Below are positions 26,729 through 35,629 of a stretch of 64,000 nucleotides of DNA, one piece after another. Every line of letters begins with the position of its first letter. The stretch's first letter is position 1. The notes below the pieces were generated by a model that made no database searches, was not told the origin of the DNA, and saw only the letters and a program-made list of their open reading frames with translations. The position numbers and the translations under genes were made by a program. The DNA comes from Saccharibacillus brassicae (lineage in GTDB: Bacteria; Bacillota; Bacilli; Paenibacillales; Paenibacillaceae), in contig NZ_CP041217.1 in NCBI RefSeq assembly GCF_006542275.1, positions 4,466,501-4,530,500 of the forward strand, read 5' to 3'.

Positions 26729-28396
26729 ATGAGCATTCAGCTTCCGCCGCTGTTCGAGTCGCGCATGCAGCGCTGGCTCGGCAGCGAATACGAATCTTTT
26801 ATCGCCAGCTATGACCGGCCGCGCTATGCGGGCATCCGCGTCAACACGCTCAAAATCGATGCCGACGAGTTTCTGGCGGCCAGCCCGTTCGGGCTCAAGC
26901 CGATTCCGTGGTGCGAGACCGGGTATTATATCGACGAAAATCAGCGGCCCGGCAAGCATCCGTATTATCACGCCGGCTTGTATTACATTCAGGAGCCGAG
27001 CGCCATGGAGCCGGCCGAAGCGCTGCGGCCCGAGCCGGGCGACCGGGTGCTCGACCTGTGCGCCGCTCCGGGCGGCAAATCGACGCAGATCGCCGCGAAG
27101 CTGCGCGGCGAAGGCATACTTGTGACGAACGATATCAGCGCCGAGCGCACCAAAGCGTTGGCCAAAAATATCGAAATGAGCGGCGTGCGCAACGCGGTCG
27201 TCCTGAACGAGACGCCGGAGCGGATCGCGGAGAAGTTTCCCGCTTATTTCGACAAGATTCTGATCGACGCGCCGTGCTCGGGCGAAGGCATGTTCCGCAA
27301 AGACCCGGACGCGGTCCGGCAGTGGGAGAAGCATTCGGTCGAAGTGTGCACCGTCATGCAGCGCGACATTCTGGACACGGTAGCCTCGATGCTCGCTTCG
27401 GGCGGGCGGATCGTCTATTCGACGTGCACGTTCTCGCCGGAAGAGAACGAAGCGATGATCGCGCTGTTCCTCGCGCGCCATCCCGACTTCGCCGTCGGCG
27501 AGCTGCCGCATTCGCCGCTGTTCGCGCCGGGCCGGCCGGAATGGGCGGCCGGGCTGGTCGAGAGCGGCGGCGGGCTGTCGCCGCTGCTGCATGAAGCGGC
27601 TCCAGGCGGAGAGCCGCTGCTCTCGCGGCCGGGAGCGCTCGCGCCGACGGCGCGGGCGGCGCGCATCTGGCCGCATCTCGCCGAAGGCGAAGGGCACTTC
27701 GTGTGCGTGCTGGAGCACACGGGAGAGAAGGCGGCGCGAGCTTGCGCCGCCGGCACTGCCGGCCCGCTCGTCGGGGCCGGCGAAGAACGGCCCGCCGAGG
27801 CACCGGCCGGCGGGCGCAAAGACCGCGGCCCCAAAGCGGCGGGCCGCGCGGGCGACCGCGGCGGCGCTGCGCCGCGCCGCGAAGACAAGGCCGCGCGCCA
27901 GGCTCGCGGCCGACAGAAGGACGCCTATATCCGCGAGGAGGCGTCCGAAGAGACCGTGCGCCGCGCGTGCCTCGACTTCCTGGCGGAGCAGGTTCCCGCG
28001 CCGCTGCGCGGCACGCTGCTGATCTCCGGCGACTATGCGTACGCCTGCCCGGTCGAACCGGAGCGGCTGCGCGGGCTCAAAGTGCGCCGTTCCGGCTTCC
28101 AGCTCGGCATGGTCAAAGCGGGAGGCCGCTTCGTGCCGTCGCACGCGCTGGCCGCCGCGCTGAAGCCGGCCGAATCGGCGCGCACGGTGCGGCTGTCGTC
28201 CGCGCAGCCGGAAGCGATCTCCTACCTCAAAGGCGAGACGCTCACGTTCGGCCAGGAACGGATCGAGCGCGCCGCAGGAGCGGAAGCCAAAGGCTATGTG
28301 CTCGTGACAATCGACGGGTACTCCGCCGGGTGGGGCAAATGGGCCGCCGGCGTGTTGAAGAACGAATATCCGGCAGGATGGAGATGGAACGGATGA
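26729..28396 (+). CDS. rRNA (cytosine-C5)-methyltransferase, RsmF/NOL1-NOP2-Sun family
   Basis: S-adenosylmethionine-dependent RNA methyltransferase. The N-terminal domain carries RYAGIRVNTLK; the Rossmann core (about 85-320) has LCAAPGGKSTQIA for SAM binding. DAPCSGEGMFRKDP holds the release cysteine and YSTCTFSPEENE the catalytic cysteine. A C-terminal RsmF-type domain follows from about residue 405. Between about 330 and 405 is an Ala/Gly/Arg/Lys-rich segment without secondary structure, which makes the protein (555 residues) some 50-90 longer than usual. ATG 26729 has AGGAGGTATCCC upstream. It overlaps the next RNA-modification gene by 4 bp. Confidence 0.92.
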   Translation: MSIQLPPLFESRMQRWLGSEYESFIASYDRPRYAGIRVNTLKIDADEFLAASPFGLKPIPWCETGYYIDENQRPGKHPYYHAGLYYIQEPSAMEPAEALRPEPGDRVLDLCAAPGGKSTQIAAKLRGEGILVTNDISAERTKALAKNIEMSGVRNAVVLNETPERIAEKFPAYFDKILIDAPCSGEGMFRKDPDAVRQWEKHSVEVCTVMQRDILDTVASMLASGGRIVYSTCTFSPEENEAMIALFLARHPDFAVGELPHSPLFAPGRPEWAAGLVESGGGLSPLLHEAAPGGEPLLSRPGALAPTARAARIWPHLAEGEGHFVCVLEHTGEKAARACAAGTAGPLVGAGEERPAEAPAGGRKDRGPKAAGRAGDRGGAAPRREDKAARQARGRQKDAYIREEASEETVRRACLDFLAEQVPAPLRGTLLISGDYAYACPVEPERLRGLKVRRSGFQLGMVKAGGRFVPSHALAAALKPAESARTVRLSSAQPEAISYLKGETLTFGQERIERAAGAEAKGYVLVTIDGYSAGWGKWAAGVLKNEYPAGWRWNG

Positions 28397-29154
28397 ACAA
28401 CGAACCAGGCAAGAAAAGCGTCAAAAAACTGCGTATCGACAAAATATTGTCGCATCTGGGCATCGCGACGCGCAGCGAAAGCAAAAAGTTGGCCAAGCAG
28501 GGACGCATTACGCTGGACGGCCTTACGGTCAAAGACAGCGGACTGCAGATCGATCCCGATCTGTCGGTGCTCGAAGTGGACGGACAGGCGGTGCGCTACC
28601 GGGAATTCATCTACGTGCTGCTCAACAAGCCGCAGGATGTCGTCTCCGCGACCGAAGACAAATACGACCGCACCGTTATCGACCTGCTGGACGCCGAATA
28701 TGCGGCGTTCGAGCCGTTTCCGGTCGGCCGGCTGGACAAGGACACCGAAGGACTGCTGCTGCTGACGAACGACGGCCAGCTGGCGCACGAACTGCTGTCC
28801 CCGCGCAAACACGTGCCCAAGACGTACGAAGCGGTCGTGCTCGGCGCGGTCGACGCAGCCGACGGGGCCGCTTTCGCAGCCGGCGTCACGCTGGACGACG
28901 GATACGAGACGATGCCGGCCGAACTTGAGATTGTACGCCGCTACGAACTCGAAGGCGAAGAGCATGCCGATATCCGGCTGACGATTATGGAAGGCAAGTT
29001 CCACCAGGTCAAGCGCATGTTCGAAGCGGTCGGCAAAAAAGTGGTCTTCCTCAAGCGGATCTCGATGGGACCGCTGCAGCTCGATCCGGCGCTCGCGCCG
29101 GGCGAATATCGCGAACTGAGCGACGACGAACTGAGATCGCTGCGCAGGGAATAG
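28393..29154 (+). CDS. pseudouridine synthase, RsuA/RluB family
   Basis: 253-residue enzyme that isomerises a specific uridine in rRNA. An S4 RNA-binding domain is at the N-terminus (about 14-60, RIDKILSHLGIATRSESKKL). The RsuA-type catalytic domain follows (75-240) with the active-site aspartate in GRLDKDTEGLLLLTNDG and the HQVKRMFEAVG block. ATG 28393 is chosen (GGAG 9 nt upstream, ATGA overlap with the rsmF-like gene); ATG 28384 is in frame but within the ribosome site. Coupled translation with the upstream methyltransferase suggests a joint ribosome-modification operon. RsuA versus RluB cannot be decided. Confidence 0.93.
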   Translation: MNNEPGKKSVKKLRIDKILSHLGIATRSESKKLAKQGRITLDGLTVKDSGLQIDPDLSVLEVDGQAVRYREFIYVLLNKPQDVVSATEDKYDRTVIDLLDAEYAAFEPFPVGRLDKDTEGLLLLTNDGQLAHELLSPRKHVPKTYEAVVLGAVDAADGAAFAAGVTLDDGYETMPAELEIVRRYELEGEEHADIRLTIMEGKFHQVKRMFEAVGKKVVFLKRISMGPLQLDPALAPGEYRELSDDELRSLRRE

Positions 29155-29234
29155 CTCGCCTGCCCTTTACCTTTGGCTCCCTTGTGGGCTATCATCAGGA
29201 GAAAGAACGTGCGAGGCGGAAGGGGAGACTGGCT

Positions 29235-30377
29235 GTGAGATTGCTGCAAGCATTATTTTTTCCGCCCGAACAGCCGGGGGGCGTATCATCGATGATCCCG
29301 CATCTGCAGGAGAAGTTTTCTTCGGCCCGCTGGGAGATGGAAGTGTTCTCGCTGCCCAAGCGTATTCGGGGCAAAGGACGAGAAGACATTGTGTTCGAAA
29401 CTTTCGATTGGACGCAGTACGCGGACCGTCCGATCGTGCAAAAATATATGCAAACGTACCGCGATTATTTGTGGTGGACGCGGCTGCGGCTGCAAAAGCC
29501 GTATGATCTGATCCATGCGCACCATCCGATCGCCGCGCTTGCGATGAAGACGGCTTTTCCGGATACGCCGGTGCTGCAAACGATCCACTCCAGTTACGAG
29601 CGCGAGCTGATCCTGAACGGCAAGATCGAAGAAGGCAGTCCGGAACATCGTTTCCTGCTGTCGATCTATCGCGAGCTTGAAGCCAGAACCGATCGGCTGA
29701 TCACGGTGTCCGAAGCGTTCCGCCGGTACATGGCTCCGCATATCGAGCATGCCGACCGGATTCGCATCATGCCGAACGGGTACGACGAACGCCGCTTCAA
29801 GCCGGTGCCGCACGAGAACGAATTACCGCAGCTGATGACGGTCTGCCGCCTCGTACCCGCCAAAGGGCTGGACGTGCTGCTGCAGGCTTGCGCGCTGCTC
29901 AAGGAGCGGGATTGTCCGTACGTGCTGCACGTGATCGGCGACGGGCCGTCGCGCGAAGAGCTGGAACGGTTGGCGCAGGACTTGGGCGTGTACGATAATA
30001 CGATTTTCTATGGGTATACGCTTCATCCGGAAGAGTTTATGCCGTTTTTCGATATTTTCGTGCTGCCTTCGCGGGCGGAAGCGTTCGGTTCGGTGTTCGC
30101 CGAAGCGGCGCTCTGCTGCCTGGCGCTCGTCGGAACGAGCGTCGGCGGCGTGCCCGAGCAGATCGAGCACGGCGTGAACGGGCTGCTCGTTCCGCCGGAC
30201 GATCCGGCGGCGCTGGCCGACGCGCTGGAGCAGGTGATCGGCGATCCGGCCTACCGCTACGAACTGGCCCGGACCGCCTGCGAAAAAGCCAAATCGCATT
30301 ATTCGCTCGACCGGGCGGCGATCGAACTCAAGCGCATGTACCTCAGTTACGAAGGCCGCGGCAGCCGCAGTTTGTAA
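29235..30377 (+). CDS. glycosyltransferase family 4
   Basis: 380-residue GT-B retaining glycosyltransferase transferring a sugar from a nucleotide donor. N-terminal acceptor domain: RLLQALFFPPEQPGGVSSMI, with HAHHPIAALAMK. Donor domain: MTVCRLVPAKGLDVLLQA, HVIGDGPSREELE, and the EX7E-type PSRAEAFGSVFAEA block with GTSVGGVPEQIEHGVNGLLVP. GTG 29235 has GAAGGGGAGA upstream, and the usual N-terminus starts there. No other glycan genes flank it, so the acceptor (exopolysaccharide, teichoic acid or glycolipid) is unknown. Confidence 0.93.
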   Translation: MRLLQALFFPPEQPGGVSSMIPHLQEKFSSARWEMEVFSLPKRIRGKGREDIVFETFDWTQYADRPIVQKYMQTYRDYLWWTRLRLQKPYDLIHAHHPIAALAMKTAFPDTPVLQTIHSSYERELILNGKIEEGSPEHRFLLSIYRELEARTDRLITVSEAFRRYMAPHIEHADRIRIMPNGYDERRFKPVPHENELPQLMTVCRLVPAKGLDVLLQACALLKERDCPYVLHVIGDGPSREELERLAQDLGVYDNTIFYGYTLHPEEFMPFFDIFVLPSRAEAFGSVFAEAALCCLALVGTSVGGVPEQIEHGVNGLLVPPDDPAALADALEQVIGDPAYRYELARTACEKAKSHYSLDRAAIELKRMYLSYEGRGSRSL

Positions 30378-30420
30378 CGGACTTCGCCGGGCGGATACAG
30401 GGATGACATGACGCGTGACC

Positions 30421-30449
30421 TTGAAAAAAGATAAACAAAATGCTATTTT
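30421..30449 (+). promoter_or_regulatory. sigma-A promoter of xpt
   Basis: TTGAAA (30421-30426), 17-bp spacer ending in TGC, TATTTT (30444-30449). The predicted leader is only about 36 nt, too short for a purine riboswitch. Confidence 0.65.
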
Positions 30450-30491
30450 TACGAAAACGCGTGAAAATGCCGAATCGGGAGGATTGAGGCT

Positions 30492-31064
30492 GTGGAAGAG
30501 TTAAAAGAACGGATCAAAAGCGAAGGCGTAATCGCCTCGCAGCAGGTGCTGAAGCTGGACGCGATCTTGAATCATCAGGTCGATCCGGCCCTGACGATGG
30601 ACATGGGGCGGGCTTTCGCGTCGCGCTTCGCTTCGGAGCAGGTGACCAAAGTCGTTACGGTGGAATCGTCCGGTATCGCGGTCGCTTTTGCCGTCGCGTT
30701 GGAGCTTGGCGTGCCGATGGTGTTCGCGCGCCGCAAAAAAACGCTGCTGGCCGACCCGGATTCCTACGTGGAACGCGTGCCTTCTTTTACAAAAGGAATC
30801 GTCACCGATTTGATGCTGCCCAAACGGTTTATTAAAAAAGAAGACCGGATTTTGTTGATTGACGACATTATCGCGAACGGCGACGCCGCGCGCGGCCTCG
30901 TCAAGATTATCCATTCGGGTGAAGCGACGCTCGTGGGCGCGGGCATCGTCGTGGAAAAATGTTTCCAGTCCGGCGCGCAGAGTCTGCGGGACCAGGGAAT
31001 CCGGGTGGAATCGCTCGTGCGTATCCAGTCGCTGGGCGAAGACGGAGTCGTTTTTGCGGACTGA
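30492..31064 (+). CDS. xpt: xanthine phosphoribosyltransferase
   Basis: 190-residue purine salvage enzyme converting xanthine and PRPP to XMP. The PRPP-binding motif is RILLIDDIIANGDA (about 118-131). The family N-terminus (MEELKERIKSEGVI) and FARRKKTLL are present, and the length is exactly that of Bacillus Xpt. GTG 30492 has GGGAGGATTGAGG upstream. Unlike B. subtilis, no guanine riboswitch precedes it and no xanthine permease gene follows; the next gene is unrelated. Confidence 0.95.
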   Translation: MEELKERIKSEGVIASQQVLKLDAILNHQVDPALTMDMGRAFASRFASEQVTKVVTVESSGIAVAFAVALELGVPMVFARRKKTLLADPDSYVERVPSFTKGIVTDLMLPKRFIKKEDRILLIDDIIANGDAARGLVKIIHSGEATLVGAGIVVEKCFQSGAQSLRDQGIRVESLVRIQSLGEDGVVFAD

Positions 31065-31155
31065 GGGAATTTGGACAAAAGCTAAACTTCCCGCTTTACC
31101 CCTCCGATAATGTTACGTATAATGTATGGTAAGTAGGGAGAGGAGGAAGAGTAAA

Positions 31156-31485
31156 ATGAGCGATCAAGCGGTAAACAGCGAATTTTTCATCAAAAAAGTC
31201 AACGAGGCCAAGGTGCATTTCGAGCGAGCACTCGACTGCAAGCATACGGAATTTGATGACCTTTATCCCTATATGATCGAACATCCGCAATTTTTCTGGT
31301 ACAAGCGATACGTAGCGTGGTCCGAACTTCTTACGCTTGCCGATCTGTGCGAAGAACTGTCTTTCCCGTGGAGAGAAGAGTTCACGCCGCAGCAGGTCGA
31401 ATATATCGAACAGCGCGTCATGTCGGCCAAAGTGCTCGACTTCTGGTTCGAGAATACGGATTCGAAAGAACACGCCCAGCGTTAA
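31156..31485 (+). CDS. hypothetical protein (109 aa)
   Basis: Not recognised. Soluble, acidic, Trp/Phe/Tyr-rich protein with blocks such as FFIKKVNEAKVHFERAL, MIEHPQFFWYKRYVAW and EEFTPQQVEYIEQRVM, suggesting an all-helical fold. ATG 31156 has a strong GGGAGAGGAGGAAGAG ribosome site; the frame open to 31126 is not needed. It starts 92 bp after xpt and no terminator lies between, so read-through from xpt is possible. No cysteines or membrane segments. Confidence 0.75.
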   Translation: MSDQAVNSEFFIKKVNEAKVHFERALDCKHTEFDDLYPYMIEHPQFFWYKRYVAWSELLTLADLCEELSFPWREEFTPQQVEYIEQRVMSAKVLDFWFENTDSKEHAQR

Positions 31486-31620
31486 CATCGATTCCGTCCG
31501 ATTCCGAGATTGTCACGCCGCTCTTCAGACCGTCCCGTTCGCGCCTGCTGCGCGAGCGGGATTTTTCGATTGGCGGCCGTTTTGCCGATTGTCCACCCCC
31601 ATACCGAAGGAGGCATCACC

Positions 31621-31902
31621 ATGCTCAGCGACGAACAATTAAACGCATTTCGGATCTCCGGCGAAAAAGTCCGGGTCGTGCGCGACGGTCTCAAAGAAAA
31701 CGATATTCGCGGCATCGTCGTGGCCTGGGACGATAAGCAGGTGCTGATCCGGCGTCCCAACCGCAACGTCGTCAAGCTCGATCGCAATTACGTCATCCAG
31801 CCTTCCAAAGAAGAACGGATCGACCTGCTGGCCGAAGATTCCGCAAGTTCCGGGAACCCGGCAGACGCTGCTGCCGAGCCCCGGCCGGACGTGTCGGAAT
31901 AA
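31621..31902 (+). CDS. hypothetical protein (93 aa)
   Basis: Not recognised. The core (residues 15-65) consists of alternating hydrophobic strands: EKVRVVRDGLKENDIRGIVVAW, split by charged turns, then KQVLIRRPNRNVVKLDRNYVI. This looks like a small beta-barrel (SH3/KOW-like) RNA- or protein-binding fold. The last 25 residues are Ser/Ala/Pro-rich and disordered. ATG 31621 has GAAGGAGG 7 nt upstream. A clear terminator follows at 31926. Confidence 0.75.
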   Translation: MLSDEQLNAFRISGEKVRVVRDGLKENDIRGIVVAWDDKQVLIRRPNRNVVKLDRNYVIQPSKEERIDLLAEDSASSGNPADAAAEPRPDVSE

Positions 31903-31925
31903 GACAGCGGAATAAGCCAATCGAA

Positions 31926-31970
31926 AAAGCCCGCCGTATCCGGTACGTACCGGATATAGCGGGCTTTATT
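31926..31970 (+). terminator. terminator hairpin after the 93-aa gene
   Basis: AAAGCCCGC / GCGGGCTTT outer stem and TATCCGGTACG / CGTACCGGATA inner stem. The T tract is short (TTTATT). Confidence 0.75.
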
Positions 31971-32076
31971 CAATGATGCGTGATGCAAATCTGATATGAA
32001 TATATGAATCCCGGTGGGCCGTCCGCATGCCGGGGGAGGCGCTGGAGACCGGCTCAGGGGAGAGAGGGGGACAAAT

Positions 32077-32568
32077 TTACGCGTATCTTCCGGTGTGAGG
32101 CGGACGGGAAGCCGGGTTCGGGCTGCTGCTTCCGGCAGCGGGGCGTCCGCTGTAGGGGCGGACCGGCGGCGCGGATTGACGGCCGGAATCGGTCACGATC
32201 GGAGCGACTTCCAGACCCATATACGCCCGCATTCTGAGGTCGGATTCGCGCCGGAAAGGCTCGTCGTCGATATGCAGCGTGCCGTGCAGTCCCCGGCAGA
32301 GGTAATCGGTATCGACGCCGCGTTCGGTATGTCTGACTTCGCAGATCCGGATATGGCGTTTCTTGAATTCTTTCCGTACGCCGGACAGCAGCACGGCCGC
32401 GCATCGGGAAGCGCCGCGAATCATTTCGGTATATAAAGGAGAAGCCTGCATCGGGGAGTCGGACTCCAGTTTCTTGGCATCGTTCTCGAAAACTTTTAGA
32501 ATATGCGTCAGCAGCAGATAGCTCTTGATCAGCGAAAGTTCGTCGCGCGTCGTCTGTACAGCGGTCAT
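32077..32568 (-). CDS. hypothetical protein (163 aa)
   Basis: Not assigned to a named family. The N-terminal two thirds (about 1-115) form a helical protein (TRDELSLIKSYLLLTHILKVFEND, read in two helices) with a basic beta region (KEFKKRHIRICEVR, DYLCRGLHGTLHID), a pattern I associate with small conserved paenibacillar proteins. The last 45 residues are Pro/Ser/Gly-rich and likely disordered. ATG 32568 follows AAGGTGGTG; four extra codons upstream (32580) are possible but lack a ribosome site. It is divergent from the tRNA-Leu gene. Confidence 0.7.
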   Translation of the reverse strand: MTAVQTTRDELSLIKSYLLLTHILKVFENDAKKLESDSPMQASPLYTEMIRGASRCAAVLLSGVRKEFKKRHIRICEVRHTERGVDTDYLCRGLHGTLHIDDEPFRRESDLRMRAYMGLEVAPIVTDSGRQSAPPVRPYSGRPAAGSSSPNPASRPPHTGRYA

Positions 32569-32664
32569 GCGCTTCACCACCTTGTAGGAACTTATGTTCT
32601 GTTTTTATTATAACCGAACGTATGTACGGGCGCAAGCGAACACCGGATCTTTTTTTGAAAAAGA

Positions 32665-32694
32665 TTGACTTGCGCGGCGGGGGCATGCTATGAT
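32665..32694 (+). promoter_or_regulatory. promoter of tRNA-Leu
   Basis: TTGACT (32665-32670), 18-bp spacer with TGC extension, TATGAT (32689-32694), 37 bp before the tRNA. Confidence 0.78.
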
Positions 32695-32731
32695 CTATCT
32701 TGTCGCTGCTAGCAGGCGACAATGTGAATGA

Positions 32732-32815
<84 letters not shown>

Positions 32816-32827
32816 TCACTAAGGACG

Positions 32828-32871
32828 AGACCCGTATTCAATGCTTCGGCAGAGGATTCGGGTCTTTTTTT
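32828..32871 (+). terminator. terminator of tRNA-Leu
   Basis: AGACCCG(T)ATTC and (G)ATTCGGGTCT arms, inner GC-TTCG-GC loop, seven T. Confidence 0.88.
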
Positions 32872-32975
32872 ATGCGTATTTTTAACAGGCTGGCAGAGGA
32901 TTTCGTCGTCTTTCGTCGATTCCTTTGTCGTATAATAGAAGAAACTAAAATTTTACACAAATCGCGGAGGACACA

Positions 32976-35558
32976 ATGAGTGAACGCATCATGGAACTGA
33001 ACCGGATGGTCAATGTGTCTGCGGGCGGACATATTTTATATTTGTACGACGATGCCGACCAGTATGCGCGCAATGCGGCCGCCTATGCGGTCTCGGGCGC
33101 ACAGGGCGGCGGGTTGACGATTATGATCGACCACCAAGAGCAGCTCGGGTCTATTCGGGCACTCGCGGAGCCGGCGCTGAGCGAAGAAGAACGGGCGCGG
33201 ATCGTCTACGTGGACGCGGACGAGTTCTACGCTTCGCACGGCAGCTTCGATTACAAAACGGTCGTGAAGCATTCCGGGGAACTGCTGGCGCCTTACGAAG
33301 GGAACACGGGCGGTATGCGGACGTGGGCGCAAATCGCCTGGGACAGCGAGCACAGCGTCGAGAGCGAACTGGAACATTTCGAAGAACTGTCCGAACGGAC
33401 GGTGCACAATGCCGGGTTGCTGTCGGTGTGCGCTTACCGCAGCGGCTCGCTCAGCGCCGCGCTTCAGATCAAGCTGCTGAGAAGCCATGACTATATCATG
33501 ACCGACGACGAGCTCTCCGACACGGATCTGTCCGGCCGGAGCGCCGGCGCTTTGTTTCCTTCGTTGTCCGCGCAGCGCGAACAGGAAGAGCTCCAACTCG
33601 ACGCACAGGAGCGTTTGGAAGCGAGCGCCCGGCAGTTGGAGCGGATTATCGCGAACAATCTCGATCCGGTCGCGTTGTTCGACGAAGAGGGCCGGCTGGT
33701 CAAAGTCAACGAAGCTTTCGAGCGGATATTCGGCTGGCCCGCCGCGGAATTCGTCGGGCGCGGCGAACGGCAGCTGCGGGAACGGATCGGCCTGCACGGC
33801 GTGACGGACCATTGGCTGGACCTGCCGTCCGTCAAAGAGGCGGCGGAGGAGTCGGGCATCGGGATCGGCCGGGCCAGGCAGATCGAAGCGACGGCCCGAA
33901 CCCGGATCGGCGAACCGCTCGACCTGCTGCTGACCTCGTTCGCGCTCGGCGACGCCGACAAGCCGGCGGGCTGCGCGATCATCTATCGCGACATTACCGA
34001 TTTCCGCAATTCGGATCGCCGGCTGCGGGAGTCGATCGAACGGTACACGTCGCTGAAGAAGCATAACCACGACGCCGTCTTTTCGATCGATCGGGAAGGG
34101 CGGGTCATCAACACGAATCCGGCGGCGCAGAACCTGACGGGATTGAAGACCGAAGACATGATCGGCCGTCTGTTCGCCGAGTGGATGTCCGAAGGGACGC
34201 TGGAAGACATTTTGCGCGAAGCGGCGATCGGCGACGAGACCGTCCATCCTTCGATCCGGATCCGGCGCGCCGACGGAAGCGAGTCCGAAGTGCTGACTTC
34301 GACCGCTCCGATCATCGTCGGCGGCGAACGCGTCGGCTGCTACGTTTTGGCCAAAGACATTACCGAACACAAGCGGCTGTTGATCGAGAAGCAGACGGCC
34401 GAAGAGATGAACCAGGCCAAAAGCGAATTTCTGGCGGTGATGAGCCACGAGATCCGCACGCCGATGAACGGGGTCATCGCGCTGACGCAGCTGCTGCTGG
34501 AGACCGACGGATTGAACGACGAACAGCGCGAGTACGTGGAAGTGATCCGCCGCAGCGGCGATTCGCTGCTCGGGATCGTCAATGACATCCTCGACTTTTC
34601 CAAGATCGAAGCGGGCAAGACCGAACTGCAAAACGAACCGATGAACCTGCGCGAGGACGTGGCGCGGTCGTTCGATATTCTGCTGGCCGATGCCAGGGAC
34701 AAACAGCTGGAATTGGGCTTGTCGGTAGCGCCGCGCGTGCCGGACATCGTCGTCTCGGATCCCAACAAGCTGCGCCGGATTTTGATCAATCTGGTCGGAA
34801 ACGCGATCAAATACACGGAAAAAGGCGGCGTATTCGTCTCGGTCGACAGCGAGCGAAGTGAGCGGGAAGGGCATCTTCGCCTCGTGTTCCGTATTCGGGA
34901 TACCGGCGTGGGCATTCCGCAGGAGCAGACGCAGTATCTGTTCGATCCTTTTTACCAGCTGGACAATTTCATGACGCGCAAGTCCGAAGGAAGCGGACTC
35001 GGCCTGGCGATTACGAAGCGGCTGATCGAGCTAATGGACGGCGAAATCGGGGTCCGTTCCAAACCGGGCGAAGGCTCGGTGTTCCATTTTACGATCGAGG
35101 CGACCCTGCCGGACTTCGATCAGCGCCCTGCGGACGACCTGGCGTCGCTGCCTCTTCCGGCGAAGCAGCCGGTCGCTTTGCGCGTGCTCGTCGCCGAAGA
35201 CAACCGGGTCAATCAGCTGGTGATGGAACGGCTGCTCGGCCGCCTCGGCTACGAATCCGATCTGGCCCGCGACGGCCAGGAAGCGGTGGAAGCCGTGGCC
35301 CGAAGACGCTACGACGTCATCTTGATGGACGTGCGCATGCCGCGGATGGACGGATTCGAAGCGGTGCGGCGTATTCGCGAACAGCCGCCGGAGTGGGGCA
35401 GTCCGTATATCGTCGCGGTTACCGCGAACGCGATGCAGGGCGACCGGCAGCGCTGCCTGGACGCCGGCATGGACGAATACATGAACAAACCGATCGACGC
35501 CAAACGGCTGTCGGAGCTGCTGCATGAGGCGGAGCGGCGTATTCGGCAATCGGAATAA
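32976..35558 (+). CDS. hybrid sensor histidine kinase: MEDS - PAS - PAS - HisKA - HATPase - REC
   Basis: 860-residue cytoplasmic hybrid kinase without membrane segments. An N-terminal MEDS domain (about 15-170, GGHILYLYDDADQYARNAAAY), a DcmR-like module thought to bind small hydrocarbon or methyl-derived ligands, is followed by two PAS domains (about 219-345 and 350-470). HisKA has phospho-acceptor H491 in MSHEIRTPMNG; the ATPase domain (about 600-710) has NLVGNAIKYTEKGG and GSGLGLAITKRL. The receiver (about 730-850) has phospho-acceptor D785 in ILMDVRMPRMDG. No Hpt or output domain or partner regulator is nearby, so the phosphorelay target is unknown. ATG 32976 has GGAGGACACA upstream. Confidence 0.94.
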   Translation: MSERIMELNRMVNVSAGGHILYLYDDADQYARNAAAYAVSGAQGGGLTIMIDHQEQLGSIRALAEPALSEEERARIVYVDADEFYASHGSFDYKTVVKHSGELLAPYEGNTGGMRTWAQIAWDSEHSVESELEHFEELSERTVHNAGLLSVCAYRSGSLSAALQIKLLRSHDYIMTDDELSDTDLSGRSAGALFPSLSAQREQEELQLDAQERLEASARQLERIIANNLDPVALFDEEGRLVKVNEAFERIFGWPAAEFVGRGERQLRERIGLHGVTDHWLDLPSVKEAAEESGIGIGRARQIEATARTRIGEPLDLLLTSFALGDADKPAGCAIIYRDITDFRNSDRRLRESIERYTSLKKHNHDAVFSIDREGRVINTNPAAQNLTGLKTEDMIGRLFAEWMSEGTLEDILREAAIGDETVHPSIRIRRADGSESEVLTSTAPIIVGGERVGCYVLAKDITEHKRLLIEKQTAEEMNQAKSEFLAVMSHEIRTPMNGVIALTQLLLETDGLNDEQREYVEVIRRSGDSLLGIVNDILDFSKIEAGKTELQNEPMNLREDVARSFDILLADARDKQLELGLSVAPRVPDIVVSDPNKLRRILINLVGNAIKYTEKGGVFVSVDSERSEREGHLRLVFRIRDTGVGIPQEQTQYLFDPFYQLDNFMTRKSEGSGLGLAITKRLIELMDGEIGVRSKPGEGSVFHFTIEATLPDFDQRPADDLASLPLPAKQPVALRVLVAEDNRVNQLVMERLLGRLGYESDLARDGQEAVEAVARRRYDVILMDVRMPRMDGFEAVRRIREQPPEWGSPYIVAVTANAMQGDRQRCLDAGMDEYMNKPIDAKRLSELLHEAERRIRQSE

Positions 35559-35629
35559 AATAGTGGTAAAATAAAAAGCGAATCTTATAGATCGACAGAC
35601 GGCAAGAATCCATGAGGAGGCAAGGAAAG

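Noticed and set aside
30378-30491. Purine riboswitch expected before xpt
   Set aside because: No aptamer core was found, and the predicted leader is too short.
33036-34874. A 612-codon minus-strand frame opposite the hybrid kinase
   Set aside because: Antisense shadow; no start signal and no recognisable domain, while the plus strand shows five intact domains.
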